From: Streptomyces sp. MP131-18
GTDB taxonomy: Bacteria; Actinomycetota; Actinomycetes; Streptomycetales; Streptomycetaceae
Reading direction: 5' to 3'
NCBI RefSeq assembly: GCF_001984575.1
Contig: NZ_LZNS01000001.1
Span: forward strand, 1,312,213 to 1,376,212
DNA: 64,000 nucleotides
Below are positions 18,296-26,975 of this stretch, piece after piece (position 1 is the stretch's first letter; each line of letters opens with the position of its first letter). A program made the position numbers and the translations under genes. The notes under the pieces were generated by a model. It saw nothing but the letters and a program-made list of their open reading frames with translations, ran no database searches and was not told the DNA's origin.

Positions 18296-18874
18296 GTGGC
18301 TGCGGGCTTCACATGTGTCGACCTGTCGGCGTGGTACAACAACGTGGGCCTGACGAGGCCGGACAACACCTCGGCAGGTGCGTTCAACGTCTGGCGCAAC
18401 TCGCTGCCCGCGCACGAACTGCCGTGCGGGCAACGCGTCACCGTCGAGGGTGTTCCGTTCGTCCTGCCGCAGGCCGACGGCGACCGATGCGACAACGTAC
18501 GGTGCGACGGACAGGTGGCGCCGGTCCCCTGCGGTGCGTACGACTGGGTTTACCTGCTCACCACCGCGGAGCGCAGGGTCGAGGACGAGATGGCGCTGCA
18601 CTTCGCCGATGGCGCCGTGGACTTCGAGCCGTTGCGGGTGTCCGACTTCTGGGTGGCCCCCGCGGTGTTCGGCGAGACCGCTGCCTTCACCACCACCGTC
18701 ATGCACTATCCCCACCACATACAGCGGAACGTTCCGGCGACCGTCTGGTCCCAGCGGGTCCCGGTCACCCGCAGAGGACGGCTGCGCGCCGTCCGGTTCC
18801 CGGACAACCTCGCCGTCCACATCCTCGCCATGACCTTGTGCGGGGCGGAGCGGAGGTCCCACGGTGCCGGCTGA
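18296..18874 (+). CDS. Small beta-sandwich-like protein, unknown function
   Basis: A 192-residue protein from a GTG, the first start after an in-frame stop at 18272. Residues 8-65 (VDLSAWYNNVGLT, LPCGQRVTVEGVPFVLP) look like the jelly-roll repeats found in many actinobacterial carbohydrate-associated proteins, where D-L-S-x-x-[YF]-N-N-x-G opens the fold. It overlaps the next gene by 11 bp, so the two are made together and may form a complex. Position upstream of the DADH genes suggests it may correspond to one half of the two-protein aziridine-forming enzymes known from vazabitide and azinomycin (Vzb10/11, AziU3/U2). I cannot confirm that by sequence. Confidence 0.55.
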   Translation: MAAGFTCVDLSAWYNNVGLTRPDNTSAGAFNVWRNSLPAHELPCGQRVTVEGVPFVLPQADGDRCDNVRCDGQVAPVPCGAYDWVYLLTTAERRVEDEMALHFADGAVDFEPLRVSDFWVAPAVFGETAAFTTTVMHYPHHIQRNVPATVWSQRVPVTRRGRLRAVRFPDNLAVHILAMTLCGAERRSHGAG

Positions 18875-19907
18875 TGCGACGCGTGAGTACAGCGAAGTGG
18901 CCCAGTGGTACCGGGACCCGGTCAGCTGCCTGCAGTCGACACTGGCCACGGTACTGATCCACGCGGGTGAGGACCCGCTGGCCGCCCTCGGCCGGGCATG
19001 GGAGTTCCGGTATCTGCCGGGAGATGTGCGGCCGGAGGAGTTCTACTGGCCGTGCCGCGTTCCGGGTGACCTCGCCCGCAGCGTACTGCCGCACGTGAAG
19101 GTGACGTCCCGATGGCAGGCACTGCACGAGTCCGATCCCCTCTCACCCTGGCAGGAAGCGCTGGAACGGGGTGAGCTGCCGATCATCGTCGTCGACAACT
19201 ACCACCTGCCGTTCCGGCCCGCGTATCACGATGTCCACGCCGCCCACCTGCTCGTGCTCCGGGCCGTGGACCGCGACTCCGGCACGGTCCACGTCTCCGA
19301 CGCCATGCCGCCCGCATTCCAGGGCGCCCTCGCCGTCGAGGACCTGCTGCGCGCGTGCGACTCGCCATGTCCACCCGACCACCAGGACAGATTCTTCAGC
19401 GGCCAACCGGTCGGCGGGCGCTGGCTCCAGGTCCGGGTGGACGCGCCGAGCCCACCGCTGACCCGGCAGCGGCTGCGCGAGGTGCTGGCGGAGAACCTGC
19501 GTGGGTTCACCCAGGACGGGACCACCCCGACCGCCCACTGGTCCGGCCTGGACGGTCTGCGTCGCTACCGGGACTTGCTCGCCCGCGCCGTTCGTGCCGG
19601 GGCCGCCCCGACGCTCGGAGAGGTCTACACACACGGCTGGAGCCAGCAGAGCCAGGCCGCCCTGCACGGGGAACTTCTGCGGCGGTGCGGTTCCGCATGG
19701 CAGCTGTCCCGGCTGTCAGAGGCCGGTCGGCGCGTGGAGCAGGTGGCGCACAGCTGGACGGCGGTACGGGTGTCCGCGGCTCACTGGAGCGCCTCGCCCC
19801 TCGGGCCGGGGAAGTCGCCCGAGCGGCTGCTGTACCACTTCGACCGGCTCAGCAGGTGCTACGAGGTCGCCCTGACGGCCGTCGGCGAAGCGATGCGGGA
19901 GCTGTGA
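18864..19907 (+). CDS. BtrH_N-like protein, possible acyltransferase or ring-forming partner
   Basis: A 347-residue protein (GTG start, GGAGG ten bases upstream). Residues 16-160 resemble the N-terminal domain of butirosin protein BtrH, a papain-like transferase. There is a Cys (C22) at the start of a helix, then [11 protein letters not shown], then [12 protein letters not shown] with H125/H128, then HVSDAMPP. In BtrH this domain moves an aminoacyl group from a carrier protein to an amine. Here the carrier could be LysW. Alternatively, with its overlapping partner it may be the aziridine-forming pair, given the sulfotransferase in the same operon. Both readings are inference. The fold similarity is moderate. 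Confidence 0.55.
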   Translation: MPADATREYSEVAQWYRDPVSCLQSTLATVLIHAGEDPLAALGRAWEFRYLPGDVRPEEFYWPCRVPGDLARSVLPHVKVTSRWQALHESDPLSPWQEALERGELPIIVVDNYHLPFRPAYHDVHAAHLLVLRAVDRDSGTVHVSDAMPPAFQGALAVEDLLRACDSPCPPDHQDRFFSGQPVGGRWLQVRVDAPSPPLTRQRLREVLAENLRGFTQDGTTPTAHWSGLDGLRRYRDLLARAVRAGAAPTLGEVYTHGWSQQSQAALHGELLRRCGSAWQLSRLSEAGRRVEQVAHSWTAVRVSAAHWSASPLGPGKSPERLLYHFDRLSRCYEVALTAVGEAMREL

Positions 19908-19959
19908 TGACACGATCCGCGTCGCCCGACGTTCCGAGCATTCGCCCAGGGAGGGTGTA

Positions 19960-21288
19960 GTGGGAACCACACGATGCCCGGCGGGCACGGCCGTGCGCAA
20001 ACGCGCCGAGCTCGCTGCGTTCGGCGGAACGCCGGCCGTGCCCGAGGACGCACGCGACCTCCCCTGGCCGGTGATCACCGAGGAGGACCGGGCGACGCTG
20101 CTGGCGGTCCTGGACGGCGGTCCGCTGGTGTCCAACGCCGACGGACCGACCGCGGTGAGCGAACTGGAGGACCGCTGGGCCGAGTTCTGCGGCGTCCCGC
20201 ACTGCGTCGCCACCGCCAACGGCACGACCGCGCTGGCCACCGCCCTGTACGCACTGGGCGTCGGGCCGGGAGACGAGGTGATCGTGCCGGCGCTCAGTTT
20301 CATCGCCACCGGACTGGCGCCGCTGCACCTGTCGGCGGTGCCGGTCTTCGCGGACGTCGACCCGGTCACCATGACCCTCGACCCCCGGTCGGCCGCGGAA
20401 CTGATCACCGAGCGCACGGCCGCGATCATCCCCGTCCATCTGCACGGGCACCCGGCCGACATGGACACCGTGGGCGAGCTGGCGGAACGGCACGGTCTCG
20501 CCGTCATCGAGGACGCGGCGCAGGCACACGGCGCGACGTGGCGCGGCCGTCCCGTCGGCTCGCTCGGCGACTGTGCGGCCTTCAGCCTGCAGGTCACGAA
20601 AAACCTGCCCACCTGCGGGGAGGGCGGACTGCTCACCACCTCGGACCCGGAGGTGGGCGAACGCGCCACCCTGGCCCGTCAGTTCGGCGAGGAGATGGTT
20701 TCCGGCCGGGAGCGCGACTACGAGAGCCGCATCCTGGGCTGGAACTACAAGATGAATCCGCTCCAGGCCGCGTTCGCACTGTCCCAGCTGGACAGGTTCG
20801 CCGCGTACGAGGCCGCTCGGCAGCGCAACATCCCCCCGTTCCTGGCCAGGATCGCCGAGCTGCCGGGGATCACCGTGCCCACGGTCCACCCCCGTGCCAC
20901 CCACGCGTGGCACATCCTGCGCTTCCGGTTCGATCCGGTGGCGGCCGGCCTGGACGGTGTGAGTCCCGCGGGCTTCCGGCGTGCCCTCCACCGGCTGCTG
21001 CGCGCCGAAGGCGTGCCGGTGTCCCGGTACCAGGTGATGCCGCTGCCCGAACAGAAGGTCTTCACGGACCGGTTCGGCACCAGGCGCGGCCGCCCATGGC
21101 CCGGCGGGCCACCACCCCCGCGGGCATCCCATCCGGTGGCCACCGGCATCGTCGAGGACTCGCTCACCCTCCAGCGCAGACATCTGCATCCCTCCGCCGG
21201 TGAGCTGCTGCGGCAATACGCCGCCGCGTTCGAAAAGATCTGGCACCGGCTCCCGACCGTCGCGTCGATGGCAAGGGCGGCGGTATGA
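19960..21288 (+). CDS. DegT/DnrJ/EryC1 aminotransferase of the LysW pathway
   Basis: A 442-residue PLP aminotransferase. Lys214 in [15 protein letters not shown] is the cofactor lysine, and Asp185 in [10 protein letters not shown] binds the ring nitrogen. The N-terminal [13 protein letters not shown] is also seen in cyclitol and AHBA-type aminotransferases. In LysW-dependent DADH synthesis a PLP aminotransferase puts the second amino group onto the seven-carbon keto intermediate made by transketolase. The next two genes are that transketolase, joined by an ATGA overlap, so this role fits well. The GTG start is supported by AGGGAGGG upstream. Confidence 0.8.
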   Translation: MGTTRCPAGTAVRKRAELAAFGGTPAVPEDARDLPWPVITEEDRATLLAVLDGGPLVSNADGPTAVSELEDRWAEFCGVPHCVATANGTTALATALYALGVGPGDEVIVPALSFIATGLAPLHLSAVPVFADVDPVTMTLDPRSAAELITERTAAIIPVHLHGHPADMDTVGELAERHGLAVIEDAAQAHGATWRGRPVGSLGDCAAFSLQVTKNLPTCGEGGLLTTSDPEVGERATLARQFGEEMVSGRERDYESRILGWNYKMNPLQAAFALSQLDRFAAYEAARQRNIPPFLARIAELPGITVPTVHPRATHAWHILRFRFDPVAAGLDGVSPAGFRRALHRLLRAEGVPVSRYQVMPLPEQKVFTDRFGTRRGRPWPGGPPPPRASHPVATGIVEDSLTLQRRHLHPSAGELLRQYAAAFEKIWHRLPTVASMARAAV

Positions 21289-22181
21289 CGTCGACGGCGA
21301 GGCCGGAAGCAGGGGAGGCGGCCGAGCGTCCGCCGGAGCCCGCCGTCGTCGGCCAGGCGGACCTGGAAGCGCTGGCACACCGCATCCGCCATCACATCGT
21401 GGACATGTGCGGCGCGCCGGAGGGCGGGCACCTGGGCGGGTCCATGTCGGCGGCGGACATCCTCGCGGTCCTGTACTTCTCCGTGCTGCGCGTCGATCCG
21501 GCGCGCCCACGCCATCAGGATCGGGACATCTTCCTGCTGAGCAAGGGGCACGCGGCCATCGCGCTCTACGCCACGCTGGCCGAGCGCGGCTTCCTGCCCG
21601 TGGCGGAGCTGGGCGGCTTCGGGAACCGCCCAGGACGGCTGATGGGACACCCGGTGACCGCAGTGCCCGGTGTCGACATGCCGACCGGCTCGCTCGGACA
21701 CGGCTTGTCGCTCGGTATCGGCTTCGCGATGGCCGCTCGCTGGGCGGCGAGCCGACGCCGCACCTTCGTTCTCCTGGGCGACGGCGAGTTGCAGGAAGGC
21801 TCGTGCTGGGAAGCGGTGATGGCCGGTGCGGGACACGGAGTCGACAACCTGGTGGCCATCGTGGACCGCAACGGGCTTCAGCTCGCGAGCGGGACCGAAC
21901 AGGTCTGCCCGGTCGAACCGCTGGCCGGGCGCTGGCGCGGCTTCGGCTGGGAGGTGCGGGAGGTGGACGGGCACGACCACGCGGCCCTGTCGGACGCGCT
22001 GGCCGGCACGCCCTGGGTGCCGGGCAGCCCCAGCGTCGTCATCGCTCATACGGTGAAGGGCCGTGGGCTGCCGTTCCTCGCGGGGAAGCCCGCAGGCCAC
22101 TACGTCACGCTCTCCGCGGAGAACCGCGAGCGCGCCCACCGCATACTCGACATCGGTGCGCGGCGCGGAGGACGGGCATGA
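21285..22181 (+). CDS. Transketolase N-terminal subunit (TPP-binding half)
   Basis: A 298-residue protein with the transketolase N-terminal features: [32 protein letters not shown], and the thiamine diphosphate site [13 protein letters not shown] near 166-178 followed by VDRNGLQ. Split transketolases form heterotetramers with the C-terminal half, which is encoded next with an ATGA overlap. In the carrier-protein pathway the enzyme adds a two-carbon ketol unit to LysW-bound glutamate semialdehyde, extending five carbons to seven. Separate small subunits, not one housekeeping-size chain, support a pathway-specific enzyme. Confidence 0.88.
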   Translation: MTSTARPEAGEAAERPPEPAVVGQADLEALAHRIRHHIVDMCGAPEGGHLGGSMSAADILAVLYFSVLRVDPARPRHQDRDIFLLSKGHAAIALYATLAERGFLPVAELGGFGNRPGRLMGHPVTAVPGVDMPTGSLGHGLSLGIGFAMAARWAASRRRTFVLLGDGELQEGSCWEAVMAGAGHGVDNLVAIVDRNGLQLASGTEQVCPVEPLAGRWRGFGWEVREVDGHDHAALSDALAGTPWVPGSPSVVIAHTVKGRGLPFLAGKPAGHYVTLSAENRERAHRILDIGARRGGRA

Positions 22182-23137
22182 ACGGGCCGGTCGCCACCCG
22201 CACCGCCTACCGCGACCATCTGATCCGGCTGATGCGGACCGATCCCCAGGTGGTCTGCGTGGACACCGACACCGGCCTCTTCGCGGGTGCGGATTTCGGT
22301 CCTGCCGCCGAGCGGTACCTGAATCTGGGCATCGCCGAGCAGAACGCCATGGGAGTTGCCGCTGGACTGGCGGCCTCGGGATGGCGGCCGTACGTCAACA
22401 CGATGGCCGCCTTCGCCGCCAGCCGGGCCGTTGAAGCGGTGAAGATCGACATCGCGTACAACGCGTTGCCCGTGTGCATCGTGGCCACCCACGGAGGCGT
22501 GGCTGCCGGTCACCTGGGCCCGACCCATCACGCACTGGAGGATCTGGCCGTGATGCGGGCCCTGCCCAATATGACGGTTCTGATACCCGGCGACGCCGCG
22601 GCCTGCGTCAGCCTGCTGGAGCAGGTACGGGACCGCTCGGGCCCCGCCTATGTCCGCCTCGGCCGGAAAGCCACCCGGGCGCTTCCCCGCACCGGCGGCG
22701 CGCCGGCCGTGGGCGAGCTCCAGGACATGCGCGACGGAGACGACGTGGTCATCGTGGCCACCGGCCCACTGCCCACCTTGCGCTCGCTGGCCGCCGCGGA
22801 CGTGCTCCGCCGCCGCGAGAACACCCACGCAGCGGTGGTGCAGGCGCACACGCTCAAACCGTTCGACCCCGCCGCGCTCCTCGGCAGGGTCTGCTCCGCG
22901 CGACTGGTCGTCACGGTGGAGGAGCACTGGCGCACCGGCGGCCTGGGCTCCACGGTCGCCGAGGTGCTGGCCGACGCATGCGGACCGCCCCTGGTCCGGC
23001 TCGGTTTCCCGGACCGCTTCGCGCAAAGTCCCGCGACCCAGGAGCAGTTGCTCGACGCGGCGGAGCTCACGGCGACGGGGATCGCCGAACGCATCCGGCG
23101 CGCACTGCGGGCCGGCAGGCGGAGGACGGCGGTATGA
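22178..23137 (+). CDS. Transketolase C-terminal subunit (pyrimidine-binding half)
   Basis: A 319-residue partner with the central and C-terminal transketolase domains. NLGIAEQNAMGVAAGLA contains the Glu that activates the thiamine ring, and HGGVAAGHLGPTHHALED and AYVRLGRKATR are family features. The ATG overlaps the stop of the N-terminal subunit gene and its own stop overlaps the start of LysX, so four genes run with no gap. It should assemble 1:1 with the preceding product. Confidence 0.88.
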   Translation: MNGPVATRTAYRDHLIRLMRTDPQVVCVDTDTGLFAGADFGPAAERYLNLGIAEQNAMGVAAGLAASGWRPYVNTMAAFAASRAVEAVKIDIAYNALPVCIVATHGGVAAGHLGPTHHALEDLAVMRALPNMTVLIPGDAAACVSLLEQVRDRSGPAYVRLGRKATRALPRTGGAPAVGELQDMRDGDDVVIVATGPLPTLRSLAAADVLRRRENTHAAVVQAHTLKPFDPAALLGRVCSARLVVTVEEHWRTGGLGSTVAEVLADACGPPLVRLGFPDRFAQSPATQEQLLDAAELTATGIAERIRRALRAGRRRTAV

Positions 23138-23997
23138 GCACGCCAGTGGCCGAGAAGGCGGTCGCCGTACTCGCCTCGCGGGTGGGCGTCGAGGAGAAGC
23201 GCATCCTCTCCGAGCTCAGGCGCCGCGGTGTCCCCTCCGAGCAGGTCGATGTCCGGAGGCTCTGGACCGATGCACGGACACCCGCCGGGCGGTGGCGACT
23301 GGCGATCAACCGGGAGATCGGCTTCCACCGCTCGGTCCACACCGCCCGTTCGCTGCACGCCCAGGGAGTGCGGGTCTGCAACTCGGCCGAGGCCACCGAG
23401 GTGTGCGGGGACAAATGGCGCAGTGCCCTGGCCTTCGAACGGGCGGGCCTGCGGACGCCGCGGACCGTGCTCGCGTTGAGTCCGGACGCGGTGCTGGACG
23501 CGCTCGCCGCCGTCGGCTACCCGGCCGTGATCAAACCTCTGGTCGGATCGTGGGGCCGGATGGTCGCGTTCGTACCCGACCGGCGGACGGGACGGACCCT
23601 GCTGGAGTACATCGCCGCGCTGCCCCATCCCCAGTCCCGCATCGTGTGCGTCCAGGAGTACCTCGGCGGCGGGCGTGAACTGCGGGTGCTGGTGGCCGGC
23701 GGCGAGCCGGTGGCGGCGATGTGGCGACGCGGCGCCGACTGGCGCGGCAATGTCGCCCTGGGCGGTCGCGGGACGTACTGCGAACCGAGTGCCGAAGTGG
23801 CCGCGACCGCGGTCGCGGCGGCCGCCTGCGTCGGCGCCGGCATGGCGGGGGTGGACCTGATCGAGACGGACGACGGCTCCCTTCAGGTACTGGAGGTCAA
23901 TCACCGCGTCGAGTTCGCCGGGCTGCAGGCCGCGGCGGCGGACCGGGTCGATATCGCCGCACGCCTGGTGGACCACGTCCTGCGGCAGGTCCGATGA
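23134..23997 (+). CDS. lysX: LysX-like ATP-grasp ligase loading glutamate onto LysW
   Basis: A 287-residue RimK/LysX-type ATP-grasp ligase. NSAEATEVCGDKWRSALAFE, GYPAVIKPLVGSWGRMVAF and the C-terminal metal site VLEVNHRVEFAGLQ are recognisable; the latter carries the N-x-[RT]-x-E/F type signature. LysX enzymes join the alpha-amino group of glutamate or aminoadipate to the C-terminal Glu of LysW. In a DADH-type pathway the substrate is glutamate. It overlaps both neighbours by four bases. Its length is that of the LysX family and not of D-Ala ligases. Confidence 0.85.
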   Translation: MSTPVAEKAVAVLASRVGVEEKRILSELRRRGVPSEQVDVRRLWTDARTPAGRWRLAINREIGFHRSVHTARSLHAQGVRVCNSAEATEVCGDKWRSALAFERAGLRTPRTVLALSPDAVLDALAAVGYPAVIKPLVGSWGRMVAFVPDRRTGRTLLEYIAALPHPQSRIVCVQEYLGGGRELRVLVAGGEPVAAMWRRGADWRGNVALGGRGTYCEPSAEVAATAVAAAACVGAGMAGVDLIETDDGSLQVLEVNHRVEFAGLQAAAADRVDIAARLVDHVLRQVR

Positions 23998-25031
23998 GTA
24001 TCCGGGTGGCCGTCGTCGGAGGCGCCGGATACATCGGCGGCGAACTGCTGCGCCTGCTGCTGCTCCACCCGCGGGTCGAGGTCGCCGCGGTCACCTCCTC
24101 GCGGCTGGCCGGCCGCCGGATCGACGGCAGCCATCCCAACCTGCGCGGTCTGACGGACCAGCGGTTTCTCGCCCCGGAGAACCTGAGCCGCTACGACGTG
24201 GCCTTCCTGGCCCTGCGGCACACCGAGACGATGGGCCGGCTCGCCCGCTGGAGCGGCCTGGCGGAACTGGTCATCGACCTGTCCGCCGACTTCCGGCTGC
24301 GCGATCCGGCCGTCTTCCGGCGTTATTACGGCCTCCCCCACCGTGCGCCCGGCGCGTTGGACTCCTTCGTGTACGGGCTGCCCGAGCTGCACCGGGCCGA
24401 GCTGCGCGGTGCGGACCGCATCGCCGTACCGGGTTGCACCGCCGCGGCGGCCGTCCTGGCCCTGCATCCGCTGGCCGCCGGTGACCTGATCACGGGCCGG
24501 GTCGTGGTGGACGCACGCACCGGTTCGAGCGGCTCGGGCGCCGGAGCGGGCGGGCACAACCTCCATGCCGAACGCAGCGGCGCGATGCGGGTCTTCGCAC
24601 CCGTGGGACATCGCCACGAGGCCGAGATCAGCCAGGAGACCGGGCGGGCCGTGACCATGACGGCGACCGGGTTCGAGGCGGTGCGCGGCGTGCAGGTCGT
24701 CTGCCATGTGACCCTGCGCGAGGGCGTGGACGAGTTGACGGTGCGCCGGGCCTACCGCCATCACTACCGGGACGAGAGGTTCGTGCGCGTGGTGGCCGCG
24801 AAACGCGGCAATTACCGCCTCCCCGAGCCGAAGATCCTGTCCGGATCGAATCTGTGCGACGTCGGCTTCGCGACGGGCACCGGGCCCGGCCCGGCCAACG
24901 CGGCCATCGTCGTCGGAGCGCTGGACAACCTGATGAAGGGCGGCGCGGGCAACGCCGTGCAGTGCATGAACCTGCGCATGAACTGGCCGGAAGGGCTCGG
25001 GCTCATGTTTCCCGGACTGCACCCGATCTGA
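23994..25031 (+). CDS. lysY: LysY/ArgC-type reductase for LysW-bound glutamyl phosphate
   Basis: A 345-residue NADPH-dependent reductase of the N-acetyl-gamma-glutamyl-phosphate reductase family. It has the Rossmann start VVGGAGYIGGELLRLLL, the nucleophile Cys in IAVPGCTAAAAVLAL (near 145), the catalytic-His region APVGHRHEAEI and the C-terminal NLMKGGAGNAVQCMN. It makes the semialdehyde that the adjacent transketolase extends. Location among LysX, LysZ and LysK argues for carrier-bound substrate rather than arginine synthesis. Confidence 0.87.
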   Translation: MSIRVAVVGGAGYIGGELLRLLLLHPRVEVAAVTSSRLAGRRIDGSHPNLRGLTDQRFLAPENLSRYDVAFLALRHTETMGRLARWSGLAELVIDLSADFRLRDPAVFRRYYGLPHRAPGALDSFVYGLPELHRAELRGADRIAVPGCTAAAAVLALHPLAAGDLITGRVVVDARTGSSGSGAGAGGHNLHAERSGAMRVFAPVGHRHEAEISQETGRAVTMTATGFEAVRGVQVVCHVTLREGVDELTVRRAYRHHYRDERFVRVVAAKRGNYRLPEPKILSGSNLCDVGFATGTGPGPANAAIVVGALDNLMKGGAGNAVQCMNLRMNWPEGLGLMFPGLHPI

Positions 25032-25041
25032 GGAGTTGGCG

Positions 25042-25881
25042 ATGACGGAGCTCACGGTGGTGAAGTGCGGGGGACACACGGCAGTCGAACCGGGGGCGGT
25101 GTGCCGCGATCTCGCCCGGCTGCGCTCGACGGGCCACCGGGTGGTGCTGGTCCACGGGGGCTCGGTGGACATCGACCGGTTCGCCGACCGGCTGGGAGTA
25201 CCGCGGCGTCGGCTGCGCACCACGAACGGGACGGTGGTCCGGCACACCGACGAGGACATGCTGGAAGTGGTGCAGCTGGCCCTCGGCGGCGTGGTCAAGC
25301 CCAGGTTCGTCAGCGAGCTGGCGAAAGCGTCGGTACCGGCGGCGGGGCTGACCGGCATGGACGCGGGCCTGGTACTCGCCCGGCGCAAGTCCGCCACACG
25401 TACCGTCGTCGACGGCCGCGTCCTTGTCGTCCGGGACAACCACGCCGGGCTCATCGAGCGTGTGAACGCCCGTCTCCTGCGGCGGCTGCTCGCGTCGGAC
25501 CTGGTGCCGGTGCTCTCCCCACCCGCGATCACCGAGGACGGCGCCGCCGTGAACGTCGACGCCGACCGCATGGCAGCCGCCGTCGCCTCGGCCCTGTCGG
25601 CAACGAGCCTGATCATGCTGACGGCAGCGCGTGGCGTATACCGCGATCCGCACGACGAGGAATCCGTGCTGCCGGTGTGCCACGTGGACAACGGTGCGGT
25701 CGACGCCGACGTCCAGGGTGGCATGGCGGTGAAGATCCACGCCGGGGAGCAGGCGCTGCGTGCGGGGGTGCCGCGGGTGGTGGTGGCGGACGGCCGGCTG
25801 GAACGTCCGGTACGCGCGGCGATGGAGGGCAGGGGAACCACCCTGAAGATGGCGTCCGGCGATGTGCGGAGGCGCGGATGA
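25042..25881 (+). CDS. lysZ: LysZ-type kinase of LysW-bound glutamate
   Basis: A 279-residue amino-acid kinase related to acetylglutamate kinase. VVKCGGHTAV is the N-terminal nucleotide loop, VVLVHGGSVDID the glycine-rich substrate loop, and NVDADRMAAAVASALSA and DVQGGMAVKIHAG complete the active site. It phosphorylates the gamma-carboxyl of LysW-bound glutamate. The ATG has AGGAG six bases upstream, the only clear standalone ribosome site within this run of genes. LysZ and LysK overlap by four bases. Confidence 0.87.
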   Translation: MTELTVVKCGGHTAVEPGAVCRDLARLRSTGHRVVLVHGGSVDIDRFADRLGVPRRRLRTTNGTVVRHTDEDMLEVVQLALGGVVKPRFVSELAKASVPAAGLTGMDAGLVLARRKSATRTVVDGRVLVVRDNHAGLIERVNARLLRRLLASDLVPVLSPPAITEDGAAVNVDADRMAAAVASALSATSLIMLTAARGVYRDPHDEESVLPVCHVDNGAVDADVQGGMAVKIHAGEQALRAGVPRVVVADGRLERPVRAAMEGRGTTLKMASGDVRRRG

Positions 25882-26975
25882 ACAGGCGTCCCGAGGTCTC
25901 CGCGCGCGAGGCGACGGAGCTGCTGCGCCGGCTCGTCGAGATTCCGTCGGAGTCCTGTCATGAGGCCGCGCTGGCACGTTATCTGGTGGGACGCCTGCGG
26001 CAATGGGGCTTCACCGCCTCCTTGGACCCGGCCGGCAACGTGGTCGGCGAGCTCGACCGTGGGCCGGGGCCGACCGTCCTGTTACTGGCCCACATGGACA
26101 CCGCCCCTGGCACGCCCCGGGTGAGATGTACCGACGGCCGCCTCTACGGGCGGGGCACGGTGGACGCGAAAGGACCGCTGGCGGCCATGGTGTGCGCCGC
26201 CGTCAACGCACATGCCTTCCGGGGACGGCTGTGCCTGGTCGCGGCGGTGGAGGAGGAGACCCCGGGCTCGCGTGGTGCCACCGAGCTCGTCCGTCGTGGA
26301 CACCGTCCGGACGCGCTGATCATCGGCGAGCCGAGTGGCGTGGACACGGTGGTCCTGGGCTACAAGGGGCGACTCGACCTCCGCTACGACGTGCGCTGTC
26401 CCGCGGCACACCCGACCAGTCCTGAGCCGCGGGCGACGGAACTCGCGGTGCTCGCGTGGCGGTCGCTGCTGGACGTTCTCGGCCCCACCTCCCATTTCGC
26501 CTTCGACCGCCCCGGCGTCACACTCACCCGACTGAACGCGGATCTGACGACCGCCTCGGCACATCTCACCGTCCGGACACCGCCGGGCTTCGACGCCGAC
26601 TCCTGTGCCGAGGCACTCCGACAGCGCGTCGGGCGGGGCGAGGTGAGTGTCGTCCATGCGGTGCCGGCGTGCCGGGTGCGGCGGACCGACCCCGTGGTCC
26701 GTGCGCTGACGCGCGCGATCCGTGCGCAGAATCTGCCGCCGCGGGCCAAGGTCAAGACAGCCACCTCGGACATGAACACGGTCTCTGAGCACTGGAAGGT
26801 TCCGATGGCCACCTACGGTCCCGGGGACAGCCGGCTCGACCACACGGAAGACGAGCACATCGTGCTCTCGGAATACCACCGGTCGATATCGATACTCTCC
26901 GAAGCGCTCACCGCTCTTCCCGCCTCCCTCTCACCGGACAGAGCGTGGGCGGCGACAGACGGGCGGCTGTCATGA
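25878..26975 (+). CDS. lysK: LysK-type M20 hydrolase releasing the product from LysW
   Basis: A 365-residue zinc M20 peptidase. LLLAHMDTAP carries the first zinc His and Asp, GRGTVDAKGPLAAMV the bridging Asp, and AAVEEETPGSRG the catalytic Glu and metal-binding Glu. LysK enzymes hydrolyse the isopeptide bond to free the amino acid from the carrier protein. An in-frame TTA at 26082-26084, just before the metal motif, puts this enzyme under bldA control. That would block release of free product until late growth. Its stop overlaps the sulfotransferase start. Confidence 0.85.
   Translation: MNRRPEVSAREATELLRRLVEIPSESCHEAALARYLVGRLRQWGFTASLDPAGNVVGELDRGPGPTVLLLAHMDTAPGTPRVRCTDGRLYGRGTVDAKGPLAAMVCAAVNAHAFRGRLCLVAAVEEETPGSRGATELVRRGHRPDALIIGEPSGVDTVVLGYKGRLDLRYDVRCPAAHPTSPEPRATELAVLAWRSLLDVLGPTSHFAFDRPGVTLTRLNADLTTASAHLTVRTPPGFDADSCAEALRQRVGRGEVSVVHAVPACRVRRTDPVVRALTRAIRAQNLPPRAKVKTATSDMNTVSEHWKVPMATYGPGDSRLDHTEDEHIVLSEYHRSISILSEALTALPASLSPDRAWAATDGRLS

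Noticed and set aside
15202..23137. AHBA or aminocyclitol cluster suggested by the DegT aminotransferase and transketolase
   Set aside because: No aminoDHQ synthase, inosose synthase or polyketide genes are present. LysW, LysX, LysY, LysZ and LysK around them explain the pair better.
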